64,000 nt of DNA from Brasenia schreberi (GCA_036023115.1 JAYKKT010000088.1:5975001-6039000), one strand, 5' to 3'. Shown: positions 49,453 through 60,925, counted from the stretch's first letter. The notes: generated by a model not told the origin, from the letters alone. Translations and numbers: made by a program.

Positions 49453-49880
49453 TTAACTTGAATTCTTGAGTTGATAATTTTCTCTTATAAAATGATAATC
49501 AATTTCAATATGTTTAGTTCTTTCGTGCTGAACTGGATTAGATGTCGTTTGTATACCAACACTGCTATCACTGTATAAAGAGATGAGAGTGATCAGGTCG
49601 AATTCCAATTCAAGGATTAAGGAAGCTAGACACTTGGCCTCACACATAGCCCGAGCAATAGCTCTATATTCAACTCTACAGTAGATATGACAACTATTGA
49701 TTGTTTTTTACTCCTCCATGAAATTAGATTACCACCTAGTAGTGTAATATAACTTGTGGTAGACCTATGATCATCGAGTGACCTGGCCTAGTGTGCATCA
49801 GAATATATCACTAGAAGTAGTTCACTTGATTCGGAATATAATATGTTTGCACCTGGAGTAGATTTTAGGTATCTTAATAT
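49453..49880 (-). pseudogene. Copia D RNase H
   Basis: Reads VEYRAIARAMCEAKCLASLI, then LYSDSSVGIQTTSNPVQHER and TKHIEIDYHFIRENYQL, the copia RNase H and C-terminal pattern. A 670-bp hAT at 49,890-50,559 separates it from the RT. Confidence 0.85.
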
Positions 49881-49889
49881 TATGTAGAC

Positions 49890-50559
49890 CTAAGTCACAC
49901 AGACACTTCTAAGAGGTGGAGTGTCGACCTCGACATGGGTGCGACACCGACACCGTGTCGGTGCGACATGGAAAATAAAATGCAATTTTTTTTTGTAACT
50001 TACGGTTTTGCCATCTATGGTGTATTTATCCTAGAAGAACCCGATCAAAGAGGGAGTAATCCGCGAAGACGATGAAACCGAAACCTCTTAGTCAACTCGT
50101 GACCTTATCTCCCGTGATGACCACCTTAGTTACCTCACCATAGTTTCTAAAATGCTCATTCAACTTGTCTTCCATCATCTCCCATGAAACTCCGTCGATG
50201 AACATAGAAAAATATCTCAAAGCGGACCTTCTTCACTTCCTTTTGTATGGATATTCCACACTTCAAAATCTGGTATCGATTTTGAAGTTCGAGTCTTTTT
50301 GGATAAATGGGTCCGGATATGTGAAGATTGATTTGTGTATTATGATGAAATTAGTAGTTGTTCACCGTTTATGTGTTATGCTTTAATATAAAGTTGTGTA
50401 CTTGCTATTGTCATATACTTATGTTAATTGATGTCTCACTTGTTGTAGCTTGAATATTATATATAATATATATATACCCTAGTCATGTCGTCGCACCCAA
50501 AATTTTTGAAATTTGCCGTGTCCCGCACCTGTGTCCGCACCCGCACCCGTGTGACATAG
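49890..50559 (-). mobile_element. Non-autonomous hAT (670 bp) carrying an RRM gene fragment, copy 2
   Basis: Ends CTAAGTCACACAG and, inverted, CTATGTCACACGG. Perfect 8-bp target duplication ATGTAGAC at 49,882-49,889 and 50,560-50,567. Same element as 6,082-6,749 in opposite orientation, inserted in copia D RNase H. Confidence 0.9.
50003..50205 (-). pseudogene. Captured RRM fragment, second copy
   Basis: Reads [35 protein letters not shown], then a stop and [22 protein letters not shown]2 and RNP1 are intact. The first stop of the other copy is absent here (tryptophan retained), but the stop before RNP1 is shared, so it predates the split of the two copies. A frameshift removes the end. Confidence 0.82.
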
Positions 50560-50585
50560 ATGTAGACAACATCCATGTAGTTCTT

Positions 50586-51493
50586 TGTCAGAGAATGCAT
50601 AAATATACTCACAACTCCAACGCCATATGAGATATTTGGTCTTGTAATAGTTTGGTAAATCAATTTTCCAACTAGCATTTGATACTTACTTATATCTCAA
50701 AACTGAGTGTTGTCTCAAAGGTGTAGTTTGTGATTCACTTCTATAGGTGTATCACTTTTCTTGCAATCTATCATATTGATGTCTTTCAGTAGATCCATTA
50801 TATATTTCCTTTGAGTTAGAAATATCTCTCTCTTGGAATGTATGACTTTTATCCCCAAGAAATAATAAAGTACTAGATCTTTTAAATAAAATAGTCGGTA
50901 TAAATTGTCCTTTAGTCTTGAAATCTCTTCTACGTCATCACCAATAACAATAATGTCATCTACATACACTATAAGAAAGGATAGTTTAATACCTTGCCTG
51001 AAAAACAGGGTGTGATCATTGACACTCCTTTTATATCCCAAGCTTCAAACACTCTCGCTAAATTTTTCAAACCAAGCCCATGACGATTGTTTGAGTCCAT
51101 AGATAGCTTTGTGTAATTTGCAGACTTTCCTTGAGTTCATATTGACTTGCATCGTAGGGGCAACTCCATATAGACTTTTTCATTTAGATTTTCTTGCAAA
51201 AATACATTCTTGACATCCACTTGACAAAAGTCCCAGTTTTTCATGGCAGCAAGACTTATAATCACTCGAATAGAAGTAAACTTGGCAACCAGTGCAAATG
51301 TCAAGTTGTAATTTATACCATAAGATTGGTTGTACCCTTTAGCAACTAATCTCACCTTATATCTATTTAGTGTTTCATCTAATTTGTATTTAATTGTATA
51401 AACCCATTTGTAGTCAACCACTTTTCTGTTAGGTGGTAAATTAATAATAGACCATGTCTGATTCCTGGTAAGTGCCTGCAATTCATCTTCCAT
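50586..51493 (-). pseudogene. Copia D reverse transcriptase
   Basis: First part 51,137-51,493: [59 protein letters not shown] gap with YGLKQ-like remains follows near 51,090. Second part 50,715-51,041: FLIVYVDDIIVIGDDVEEIS, which carries the YVDD active site, then YFLGIKVIHSKREIFLTQRK. Tail LVGKLIYQTITRPNISYGV near 50,640. Confidence 0.88.
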
Positions 51494-51899
51494 TGTTGTA
51501 TTTCAATGTTGATATTTTTTAGCTTCCTCAAAACTTACAGGAATTGTATCTCTCTTAGTATTCATAACAATTTTTTTATAATTTTTCAGATCTACAGTTA
51601 TAGGAAAACATATTGAGAAATAGGATATTGTGTGCAAGTTCTTTTACCTTTCCTGATAGCAATTGATAATTCCAAATCAAAATTGGTAGAAGGGTGGGAA
51701 TCTGAATCAGAAGTTGGTACTTTGGTCTCGATAGTTTTTTAGTCTTATAAGTATGTTATGTGGTCCTCTTTTATACACAAGAGGTTCTTTAATCGTTGGC
51801 TATGCCTTATCTGCATCTTCCTTATTTTTAGGACATAAGGGAAGAATAGACTTGGGAAAGTCTTTCTCCTTTTCTGCTACAGGTAAATGAGCATGCTCC

Positions 51900-52826
51900 C
51901 CCTGGGAAGAATAATATGAGATGGTTTCAAAGAATGTGATGTCCATAAAGACATAAAATTTTCTATGGATGGGATCATAACACTGAATTTTCCTTGGATC
52001 AAGTTGATCTCGTCTTAGAGACTAAACATGAACATAGCATGTACACCCAAAGACTCGAGGATTAACATGAAGTCATTTTGAGTCTTGTATAAGGGTTTTC
52101 ATGGGGCTAGCACCATGGAGGATTGTGCTAGGCAATCTATTAATCAAATAAACAGTCCTTAAGACTGCTTCCCCCAATAGGACTTAGGAACATGACTGCT
52201 AAAAAGAAGAGTACAGTCAACCTCTAGAACATGACTATTTTTCCATTCAACCACCCTATTTTATTGAGGTGTATTAGGACATGTAGTTTGGTGAAAATAC
52301 CATGCATGTTAAGATAGTCTTTGAGTTGTCCACTGATAAACTCCCCCCATTATCAGAACGAAGAATTTTAATAGAAGCATTAAACTGAGTAATGATAAAT
52401 TGTGAATAACAAGAAAAATGATTGAAACTTCAACCTTTGATTTCATTAAGTAGATGAAAGAAAGACGAGTAAAATCATCAATAAAGGAAAGAAAATATCG
52501 ATGACCTAAAATAGAAGGGACTAAACTGGGACCTTAAACATCTAATGAACTAGTTCAAATGGTTTGGACTGCCTAGACTCACTAAGAGGATATGAGACTC
52601 TTTGATGCTTAGATTGTTCACAAGCATTGCATTCAATGGTTACATTATTGGACTCAACAAGCAGGTTAAGAACAACATAACTAAGTTTGGTGGGAGGAAA
52701 ATGACCCAGGCGAGCATGCCACAGTTGGATGTCTGCTCCACGCGAAAGAAGGTTAATAGAAAAACTAGGAACATGAAGAACATTAAACAAGGTAGCTAAT
52801 GAAGTTTGCACACTACCCTTGCCCAC
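51900..52826 (-). pseudogene. Copia D GAG-pre-integrase and integrase
   Basis: Reads LWHARLGHFPPTKLSYVVLN near 52,730, then CNACEQSKHQR. A frameshifted integrase follows: TTCPNTPQ, NRVVEWKN, then SHVPKSYWGKQS near 52,185-52,290. An uninterrupted ORF is absent. Confidence 0.8.
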
Positions 52827-53036
52827 AATATACGTGCGTGAACTATCAGCTAGTCAAATTAAGTCTTGAGATTGGAGTGGTGTGTACTCTGGAAAAAATG
52901 AACGATTGCTTACCATGTGATCTGTGGCTCCCGAATCAATAACTGAGACTCTAGAGGAAGTGGGTTTTGAGATATAACCCTTAGAGAAGGAAAACTTATG
53001 CGCCATGGCAGATTGAGAAGTGGAAGTATGACTACT

Positions 53037-53959
53037 TTAACTTAGTCTTGACTCAAGACCTTCAAGTCTCTTCATAATTTCTTGAAGATGTTTATAATTG
53101 GCTGATTGTAGATCAGACACGTGAGCTGAGCTGCCACTATTTAGGGGATAATTTGGTTTCCCAATTAATTTTGTATGTCGAGTTTTTCTATAATGTGTAA
53201 ATTTCAATTTCTCCTTTTCTTCTAGAGACATTCTACCACAACCTCGACCTTGATGACTTCCACGGTCCCTTGTTGATTGAACTTTTGTTTTACCCATAAA
53301 TGTTGTTTGTTCAATATTAAGTGTAGTTTCTTTCTTCAATGCCCTTCTATCTTTCTCATATAGAAGTAGAGAATACACAGTACCTAAAGGAGGAACTTCC
53401 TTTCTACCCAATATGTACATGTTAACATATTCATACTCGTTGTAAACACCCCAACGCAAATCAAAAACTTTTTTTTAGCCTCAACTGATCGTTCCCTTGA
53501 GCATACTGCACATTTTACTAATGTATAGAATTGGAGTTCATTCCAGAGACCTCTCAACTCACCATAATAGTCACCAATGAATATGGCCCTTTGTTTATAT
53601 TTTTGAATCTTTTCGAGGATCTCATATTCTTTAGACATATTCTTTTGTCGGGAGTAGTCTTAAGAAGTTGCTCTTCATATTTCGGAAGTAGAATCTAAAT
53701 ACATGAAGGTGCGATTAATTGCTAGAGACATAGATTATAATAGCCAGGATGAAACTAGGGCATCTTCTTTATTCCATTTTGGGTATGTCACATAATATTC
53801 TTCTGGCCTTGGAATCTGTCCAGTCAAGTATGGCCATCTCCCCTTTGCCAAAACTGCTAACTCAACAGATCTAGACCATTCCAGATAATTTCTTCCATCG
53901 AGTTTTACATTTGTGATCTGGAAGGAATCTATTTTATCACTAATAGTTATAACATACAT
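53037..53959 (-). pseudogene. Copia D gag
   Basis: Starts MYVITISDKIDSFQITNVKL and continues DGRNYLEWSRSVELAVLAKG, the copia-like N-terminal domain. A frame break precedes YYGELRGLWNELQFYT near 53,575, and the region continues to 53,037. Confidence 0.82.
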
Positions 53960-54879
53960 TGGTATTTATAGAACTTTTCCTTTGTCTGCCATTACAATTC
54001 ATAGGAAAAAAATTGAACCATGAATATGTCACATCAATCGATTTTTGCGCAACAATACGCCAGTCGGGTAGGCTCTATTTTAACCGTTTTTTCCAGGAAA
54101 CATCCATGATGAACAGTACCTATGATCGCTGCTCTACTTTTGCAATGCAAATTTGTGGGACTCTTCACCTACACAACATTGATGCAGCCTCCAACGACCC
54201 TTCTTGCACTAATATGTTTGCTTCTGGTCACCAACAACGTCAAAAGGTTAGCTGGAGCATACATCCAACTCTCAAGCAATGGTCAAGAGATCTGAAATTG
54301 TGCCTAAAGCAGTTTCACCACCAAAATCACCACCGAAACCACCGTCTTCAGTGTTTATAGCAGTGTTATCCGTATCACACCGTATCGTATCGTGGGCCAC
54401 CATGATATGATACACTATGGTGTATCGCTATAACCAACTTATCGCACCGTATCGTTCGTATCGTAGAATACGGGTGATATGCCCTGGGACCCTTATAAAG
54501 GGTCTCAGCAGAACGAAACCCACGATTTTTCGCGGGTTTTCTCTCCTTTTGAGTTCCTCAAGCTCCCTAAGAGTCGGTTTTCGCCTCTTTAGTGTTAAAA
54601 GCTCCAAAATCGTGCCCTACGGTGTCCGTGCAAGCCTCCAAACTTGGATTTAGGTATATCTTTTTATGTTTTTTCCATTTTTTTCTTTTATATTTATTAT
54701 TTTTTGTGTTATTTCATTTTTTTTTAATGATAAAATATGAAGTTATTAAGTGTGTGTATACGATTTTTATTGCATTCATAAAGTGGGAGACACTCCATTT
54801 GACTGTTATTTGAAGATTGGGGATTTACGAAGTGCTTTTATTTTTCAGGTTTTTGTTTGAATTAAAGTACTCCATTGAG

Positions 54880-56830
54880 ATGGCAGGAAGGTGTGGTAGA
54901 GACTCCCATTTTCGGTCTGATGATCCGACATGGCAGCGGGGTATACCAGTTGAGGGTTCCAGGTTAAGGATCAGATGCTTATTTTGTGAAAATGTAGTTA
55001 GTGGTGAAATTTCAAGGTTGAAACACCACATAGCAGGGACCAAAAAAGAAGTTGCTCCATGCACAGGCAGAGTTAAAAGTTTGCATTAAATGGCAATGCT
55101 TGCAGATGATTGAGAGTATACAAGAAAGGAGACAACAAAAGGATGATTTTCAGATGTTTGAAGAAGATAATGATGCTACTGCCATTGGAGTTGGATTCAC
55201 TGATAGTTTGCTTTCAGATGCTAGAACAGAGATTGGTAGTAGCAGTTCACGAGCACCTAGCAGGGGAAATAGGGTTCCTGAAGACTTTAGAGGTGGTAGA
55301 AGAGAAAGTTCAGGAAGGAGTAGAGGAAGAGCTTCTTCTAGCATACATTCATTCTTTCCTCCTTCCACTACACCTAGTGCTCAATCTGGAATTCGTGTTG
55401 CTATGGCTTCAGAACAACTGCATGATCAGGCAGACCTTGCAGTGGAGAAATGGTTTTATGATGCATGCATTCTATTTAATGCAGCAAACAATTTTTAATT
55501 TTCAAGCAATGGCAGATGCAATTGCTAACATTGGTCCAGGATACAAGATGCCCTTTTATCAGAAGTTGAGAGGGAAGATATTAGATCAGACCGTCATTGA
55601 AGTGCAACAATACTATTCGACTTTGAGACAGTCGTGAAGGAAACAGGATGCACTAACATGGCAGATGGATGGACCGATAGGTAAGGAAGGACATTGCTAA
55701 ACTTTCTTATATATTGTCCTAAAGGACTCATGTTTTTAAGATCTCTAGATATGTCAAAGGAGAGGCACACTGCAGAGATCTTACAACAAGAACTTGATAA
55801 GGTGATATGCGAGGTTCGGGTAGAGAATGTGGTCCAATTGATTAGAGATAATGCAACTAACTACAAAGCAGTTGAGAAGGAGTTAGCTGATATTTATGGG
55901 ACTTTCTACAGGACACCATGTGCAACCTATTGTTTAGATCTCATCCTTGAGGACATTGGTGACATGGATGAAATAAAGGCAGCAACTGAGTGTTGCCAAG
56001 ATATTACAAAATTCATTTACAACCATGCATTTGTTTTGTGTATGATGATGAGATATAGAGAAGGTGCAGAGCTTCTTTGAACAGTTGCAACTCAGTTCGC
56101 AACAAACTTTTTATCTGTACAAAATATTGTGAGACAGAAGCAAGCATTGAAGAGAATGTTCTCCTTAGATGAGTGGCAACAATTTGCAGAGTTGCCTCAT
56201 AACAGAAGAAATAGAAAGTTGAATGAGATTGCAGAAACAGTTTTTAGAAGTTCATTTTGAAAGGCATATGTTAGATTATTAAAAATTACCTGTCCTTTAG
56301 TGAAAGTTTTGAGATTAGCTGACAGTGAGGAGAAACCATCTATGGGCTACCTTTATGAAGCCATGGATAGGACAAAAGAAGCCATCAGAAATAACTTTAA
56401 TGAAAAAAAGAGAGATTACGTGCCCGTGTGGAAAATAATTGATAGTAGATGGAATAAACAATTGCATCAGCCTATTCATACAACAGCCTACTATCTAAAC
56501 CCATCATTTAGGTACTCAACAAACTTCAAAAGGGACGGTGAGGTTAATCGAGGAATCATTGATTGTATCGACAGATTAGTCCCTGATGAGAGCATAGGAG
56601 ATGCGATGCATCGAGAGATGGAGATATATGATAATGCTCTTCACTTGATGGGTTTGCCAGTTGCAATTCGCAACCGCACTACGATGCATCTAGGTAAATT
56701 GTTTATTTTCATATTTAAGTTGCATCTTATATTAATGTGGATTATGTCTCTAATGTTTGTCTTTTTTTATAGATGTTTGGTGGAACAGGCTTGGAAGTGA
56801 TTGCCCAAATCTTAGAGATTTCACAGTGAG
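54880..56830 (+). pseudogene. hAT 2 transposase, N-terminal and central parts
   Basis: Starts MAGRCGRDSHFRSDDPTWQR. BED zinc finger IRCLFCENVVSGEISRLKHH (Cx2C...H). After a frame break a serine/arginine-rich linker (55,140-55,400) follows, then CTNMADGWTDR near 55,652, IRDNATNYKAVEKELAD near 55,842 and FYRTPCATYCLDLILEDIG near 55,905. The helical region is CPLVKVLRLADSEEKPSMGY near 56,290, then QLHQPIHTTAYYLNPSFRYS. An intron (donor near 56,694, acceptor near 56,772) precedes [15 protein letters not shown]. At least three frame breaks. Confidence 0.9.
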
Positions 56831-57029
56831 CTATGTAGCACAGGTACGCCCATTTGGGCATCATACTCGTACCCGATACGTACCGGGTACGAATACACTT
56901 ATGGGTACATACCCGTTATGGCATACTGGTATGTTAATATGTATATCGGTATACTTACCCAAAAATGGGTATGCCACGTACCGGTACTCGGTACGTGGAT
57001 GGATCATATTCGGGTCCGTTGACCCGAAT

Positions 57030-57260
57030 CCGATCCAAAAAAAAATTAAAACCCTAACTCTCTCGATTCTTCCCCTGGCAGACTGGCTCTCTCTCTCTCT
57101 CTCCTTTCGTCCTTCGTCTCACTGCACCTGCGTTTCTCCTTCGTCTCAGGCTGACCGCCGATCAGTGCGATCACCGACCGACGACCGTTGACCACCATCC
57201 TTCGTCTCACTCACCTCCTGGTACAGTTGTTGCCTTGTTGGTTGTTCTGCTACAGGTTAA
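57030..57260 (+). promoter_or_regulatory. Host-like 5' leader in hAT 3
   Basis: AAAACCCTAACTCTCTCG followed by a CT repeat and TCGTCTCACTGCACCTGCG looks like a plant gene 5' untranslated region (telo-box plus pyrimidine tract). It may have come with the captured gene at 58,541. Confidence 0.4.
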
Positions 57261-58540
57261 CAGGGCTCATTTCGTATTGAAGGCATCCCGAGCTATCGTG
57301 GAGATGGGGCATTTGAGCTCTCTGAGTTCTAGTGTTTGTGTGCAACTGTCTGGATATCTCTCCTAGAGCTATGTGAAAGAATGGATTTGGTTTAGTGTGG
57401 GCGCTCATAGATACTGCTTTTGCCGTTGAATGCGTATTACAAGTTTATAACCGACTGTCTGATTAATATTAATATGGTGCATCTTATATGGTTTTGTGGT
57501 CTCTTTATAACTTGTTGTTCAATGATGACTGATGTTTCGTCACCTAACCTGGCTGATTGAATTTGGAAGCGGGGCTGCCTTGCATCTGTATCCACTCTAT
57601 TGACATCCCTACCCTAAGGCCTTAACTCTTCCATTCTTCTTGGCTGCCAGATTAACTCTATGTGTGTATGCATTATTTCTACTGTGATATATTCAGGTGG
57701 AAATGGGGCTCATTTCGTATTGAAACATTGAAGGCATGCCGACATGTTTCATGTTTGTGACATTATGTGCTTTATGTGGTTTATGTGAAATACTTGTCAA
57801 TGGAATCGGATATATACACTTACAATGTGGTTGTTGTGATAGTTATTACTTATTGTAATTTGGGAGTAATCCTGTTATATGTGAAATATAAGGAATCGGA
57901 TATATGGTTTCGTGGTTTTTATGTTTGTCCTTGGTAGTGGTTGCTGTTGTTTATGTGAACCTTTTTTTGTTTTTATGGTTACTAGTGATTTCATTCATTC
58001 CTTTTTCCCTATGTTCAAGTTATGTTAACCTTTCTATTGTTATATGTTAACCTTTCAACATTTACTAGTAGTCTAGTAGTATTACAAAAAGCATACCACC
58101 TTTCAACGTGGTATTCTTCTTGTAATATTTTGTTCGAAATTGGAATGATATTGTTTCATAATTCATTGTATGATTATATCCAAGTTTGTGTTTGCTTGTT
58201 TGTTTATGAACTATTTAATATGAGTTTATTGTGAGTTTATGTAATATATACTGCACTACGAAGTACGAGTTTAAAACAGGTATGCCATATCATAATCACT
58301 TTCATTTTATTACACCTTTTTCATTGATTTTGAGCTAACTTCATGAAAATCGTTCATATATTAAGATGGATGTGCAAGATATGCATAGCTTTAAATCTGC
58401 TTCATTTGATGCTGACATGCTGTGATTGACAAAGGTCTATCTGTCTCTTCATTAATTCTTTTTGCATATGTTGGTCTTGCTTATATGTTGTTGACTTCAT
58501 TATTCTGATTTATGATATTCTTGAAATGATGCTTCTTCAG

Positions 58541-58646
58541 GAGGAACTCTTGATTCTCTTATGGTAAGCACTGCAACTGCAATGTTGGGAATCGCCTTTT
58601 ATGCTGGTTTCAGATCTTTCCTTGCAAATTCAATTGACGACCTCTG
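58541..58646 (+). pseudogene. Captured exon in hAT 3, unidentified membrane-type protein
   Basis: Acceptor ATGCTTCTTCAG and donor GTATGTG bracket 106 bases, open in one frame: GTLDSLMVSTATAMLGIAFY, then AGFRSFLANSIDDL. The hydrophobic run TATAMLGIAFYAGF looks like a membrane helix. No stop, and good splice sites, unlike the rest of the element. I do not recognise the family. Confidence 0.5.
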
Positions 58647-58889
58647 GTATGTGTTTGTTGTTTAATTGTTCTTACTTTGAAGAAGAATATAAATGCCATT
58701 CTCATAGTCATAGTTAGAATAAAATTATTCACAAACACTAGAATGCTCTTTAAAATATAGAATGCTCTATATAATTGTGTGTATATATATATATAATTTT
58801 TTTAATTTTTTAATACTAGCGTACTCGTACCTTAGTTTTTTAGAAAATTGCGTACCCCGTACCCGTATCCATGCAACATAGGCAATTAG

Positions 58890-59422
58890 AGTCTTAAGCC
58901 AAACCTATAGTGCAACGGGTTGTGAAAGAAATTAGAGTGTTTTTTAACACATTTATACAAAGAAGTACAACATGTTGGAACACAAAAGACTAAATGATTT
59001 AGTTTGTATTCGTTGTAACATGCACCTTCGTGAAAGGTAATGTTGTATTACTTTCAAATTTTTAATTCAATATTGTTTAACTTTAGTCTTTAATTGTTAA
59101 TATTATTTACTATTTGTTTATCTTTGTTTGTCGTAGGCAATTAAAAAAAGTAAATAGAGAAGAAAGTCAGTTTGATGCAATAAGTTTGGATAATTTTGAT
59201 ATATTAGAAGATTGGGTTATGGAAGACACTCAAGAAAATTGCCTCCTAACTGAAGAAGACGTTGCCTGGATTAATTTAGGAGTGCAACAACAACAACATC
59301 AAGAAGATGAAGAATTTGATTTCGAAGAAGAAGGTGTCGCTGATGATGATGATGAGGATCTGCAACAAGGAGAAGATGAAGATTATTTAGTTGATGATCG
59401 AGATCTTGATTACAATTTGTAA
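58890..59422 (+). pseudogene. hAT 2 transposase C-terminus (dimerisation and acidic tail)
   Basis: Resumes after the nested hAT: VLSQTYSATGCERN-stop-SVF near 58,890-58,930, KKYNMLEHKRLNDLVCIRCN, then intron and terminal exon 59,137-59,422 with [20 protein letters not shown] and a glutamine/acid-rich tail ending DYLVDDRDLDYNL. One stop replaces the conserved tryptophan of the CERNWS block. Confidence 0.88.
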
Positions 59423-59754
59423 AATGTAATCATTGAAACTGTAAACTGTGTTTGTATTTCATTTTTTGGATTCAAAATATGTAAATTTGGATACAATTGT
59501 TCAATGTTGAATGCTCAATATGTACTAAACTTACATTATATGAATTTAAAGCAATTACTAGATTTTTCTTGAATTTTTCCTAATTTGTTTTTATTTTTTT
59601 CGGATTTTTACTAAATTTTATTGATTTTTAATTAATTTTTGCATTATTTTAATATGAAAGTATGATACGATACTCCCGTATCGTAGAGACCAGCGATACA
59701 CGATACGATACGCGTCAGACAACACTGGTTTATAGCTTTGATACCATATTATCA

Positions 59755-59975
59755 TGTAAAATGAAAATATCAAAAATCACTTACCAAAATGAAGATTTCT
59801 CAGATTTGCACGTCTTCATCCTTGGGATCTGCGTGCTTTCACCTTGGCGACTTCTTTCTTACTCTAATTACAACCCTAATTCTAATTTATAGGTTGTTCT
59901 AACTTAAAAATGTATTTACCCCTATTAAGTAAAACCAGAAAACATAAATGCACGGTCGAGTCTTGAGACCCGATT
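59755..59975 (-). repeat. 5' LTR of copia D
   Basis: Matches the split 3' LTR: CTGGTTTTACTTAATAGG, ACCTATAAATTAGAATTAGG, GTAAGAAAGAAGTCGCC, GCAGATCCCAAGGATGAAGA, and the end TTTTACA before the primer-binding site. The uninterrupted copy at 59,892-59,905 shows the empty form of the site occupied at 40,207-42,447. Confidence 0.8.
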
Positions 59976-60059
59976 CATAATCAAGAGCTTTCTTCCTTTT
60001 ACTTTTAGTACTAAAATATAAAATAAGTGTTGATTTTAACTCAAGTGTTAAGTTAGGTA

Positions 60060-60361
60060 TGTTGGAAAACGTGAGTAGTGTAGTGGAAGATTGAATATCA
60101 TAAACGAGAAGAACAAAGTGAAGAGAAAATGTTGAGATTGATGGAGGGGGCAGGCCCTCTAATGGAGGCCGCCCCCTCTCTCTCTTTTTTTTTTTAATCT
60201 TAGTCTCTTAACCCTAATAAAACGTCCAATCCTTATATAATTGGTTGTAAAACAAAAAATAACAAAAATGCCTTTAGTACTATGGGCAACTACAATAATA
60301 CCCAAATATCAGAAATTATAAAACTAACACTAAAAACACCCGATATTCATAGTCTTCAATA
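60060..60361 (-). repeat. Solo LTR of family E
   Basis: 302 bp. The minus strand starts TATTGAAGACTATG (TG mutated to TA) and ends CGTTTTCCAACA, with CAATTATATAAGG inside, like the LTRs at 40,207 and 42,145. Perfect 5-bp flanks AGGTA at 60,055-60,059 and 60,362-60,366 show insertion followed by LTR-LTR recombination. Confidence 0.9.
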
Positions 60362-60366
60362 AGGTA

Positions 60367-60925
60367 CTCACTGAACCACTAACAGCCATGATGTTGGAAA
60401 GCATGGTAAGCCATGGAGGCGTTCAAAGCCCAAATTTCTAGCTTGTTGAGCATGCAAAAGCTCATGTGTGAAAAACCACCAAGAGTGTTCTTACAAGGCA
60501 TAGTAACCGTGCAAGGACAAGAAGGCAGTGATTGAGTTGAAAAGCATGAGAGGATTCAGGTCCTCTGTTTTGTTCTTGGGAGCTGTAGCTTCCACTTTGT
60601 CCTTAAGAACTCATGGGGAATCAGGGGCTCTGATTTATTCAAAAACATTGCCATGGTTCTCCACCACAGGTCTTTTCTTGCTCAACATGAAAGCTTCATA
60701 GCATTTCCCATTCCTTTGCTGCAGGAACTTGTACAGTTTTATGAAGTCAACAAAAGAAAACAGCCAAGTTGCACTACTACTAAACGAATAGGAGCCTCAA
60801 ATGCCTTATAGCTCAATTGGCATATCTGCCTCGAACTTAAGGGTGTAACCAATAGCTAACCAAAGCGATACTCTGGTGATGTCTTGCCTACCGACGCATG
60901 AAACCTCACATACATACATATACAT

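Larger units (their letters stand above)
56831..58881 (+). mobile_element. 2.05-kb non-autonomous hAT 3 nested in hAT 2
   Basis: Ends CTATGTAGCACAGGTACG and, inverted, CTATGTTGCATGGATACG. Subterminal GGGTACG / CGTACCC repeats. Flanking octamers ACAGTGAG and GCAATTAG agree at 5 of 8 positions, and removing the element restores the transposase reading FTV-VLSQTYS. There is no transposase inside; it holds a leader-like segment and a spliceable exon (58,541-58,646). Confidence 0.82.
54361..59727 (+). mobile_element. 5.4-kb hAT transposon 2 (CAGTGTT ends), split by another hAT
   Basis: Ends CAGTGTTATCCG and, inverted, CAGTGTTGTCTG. Perfect 8-bp target duplication GTTTATAG at 54,353-54,360 and 59,728-59,735. 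Subterminal CGTATCGTATCG / GTATCGCTATAACC repeats at both ends. It landed directly beside the copia D primer-binding site. Transposase is broken. Relics of the same family lie at 28,660-32,833 and 3,000-3,172. Confidence 0.94.
40043..59975 (-). mobile_element. Ty1-copia element D with five nested insertions (last NAD-ME intron)
   Basis: Minus strand: 5' LTR from about 59,975 to 59,755, primer-binding site TGGTATCAAAGC at 59,746-59,735, gag-pol 53,959-49,385 broken into fragments, polypurine tract 42,563-42,548, 3' LTR 42,547-42,448 continuing 40,201-40,043. Insertions: hAT 54,361-59,727; hAT 49,890-50,559; LINE pieces 42,590-42,774 and 49,208-49,380; hAT 42,775-49,207 inside that LINE; LTR element 40,207-42,447. 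The outer start of the 5' LTR is unclear. Confidence 0.88.

Noticed and set aside
53959..54360. 133-codon plus-strand reading frame
   Set aside because: Antisense to the leader region of copia D and ends at the hAT 2 insertion; no domain.
54353..54360. Possible coding continuity of a host gene across GTTTATAG
   Set aside because: It is the hAT 2 target duplication within copia D.
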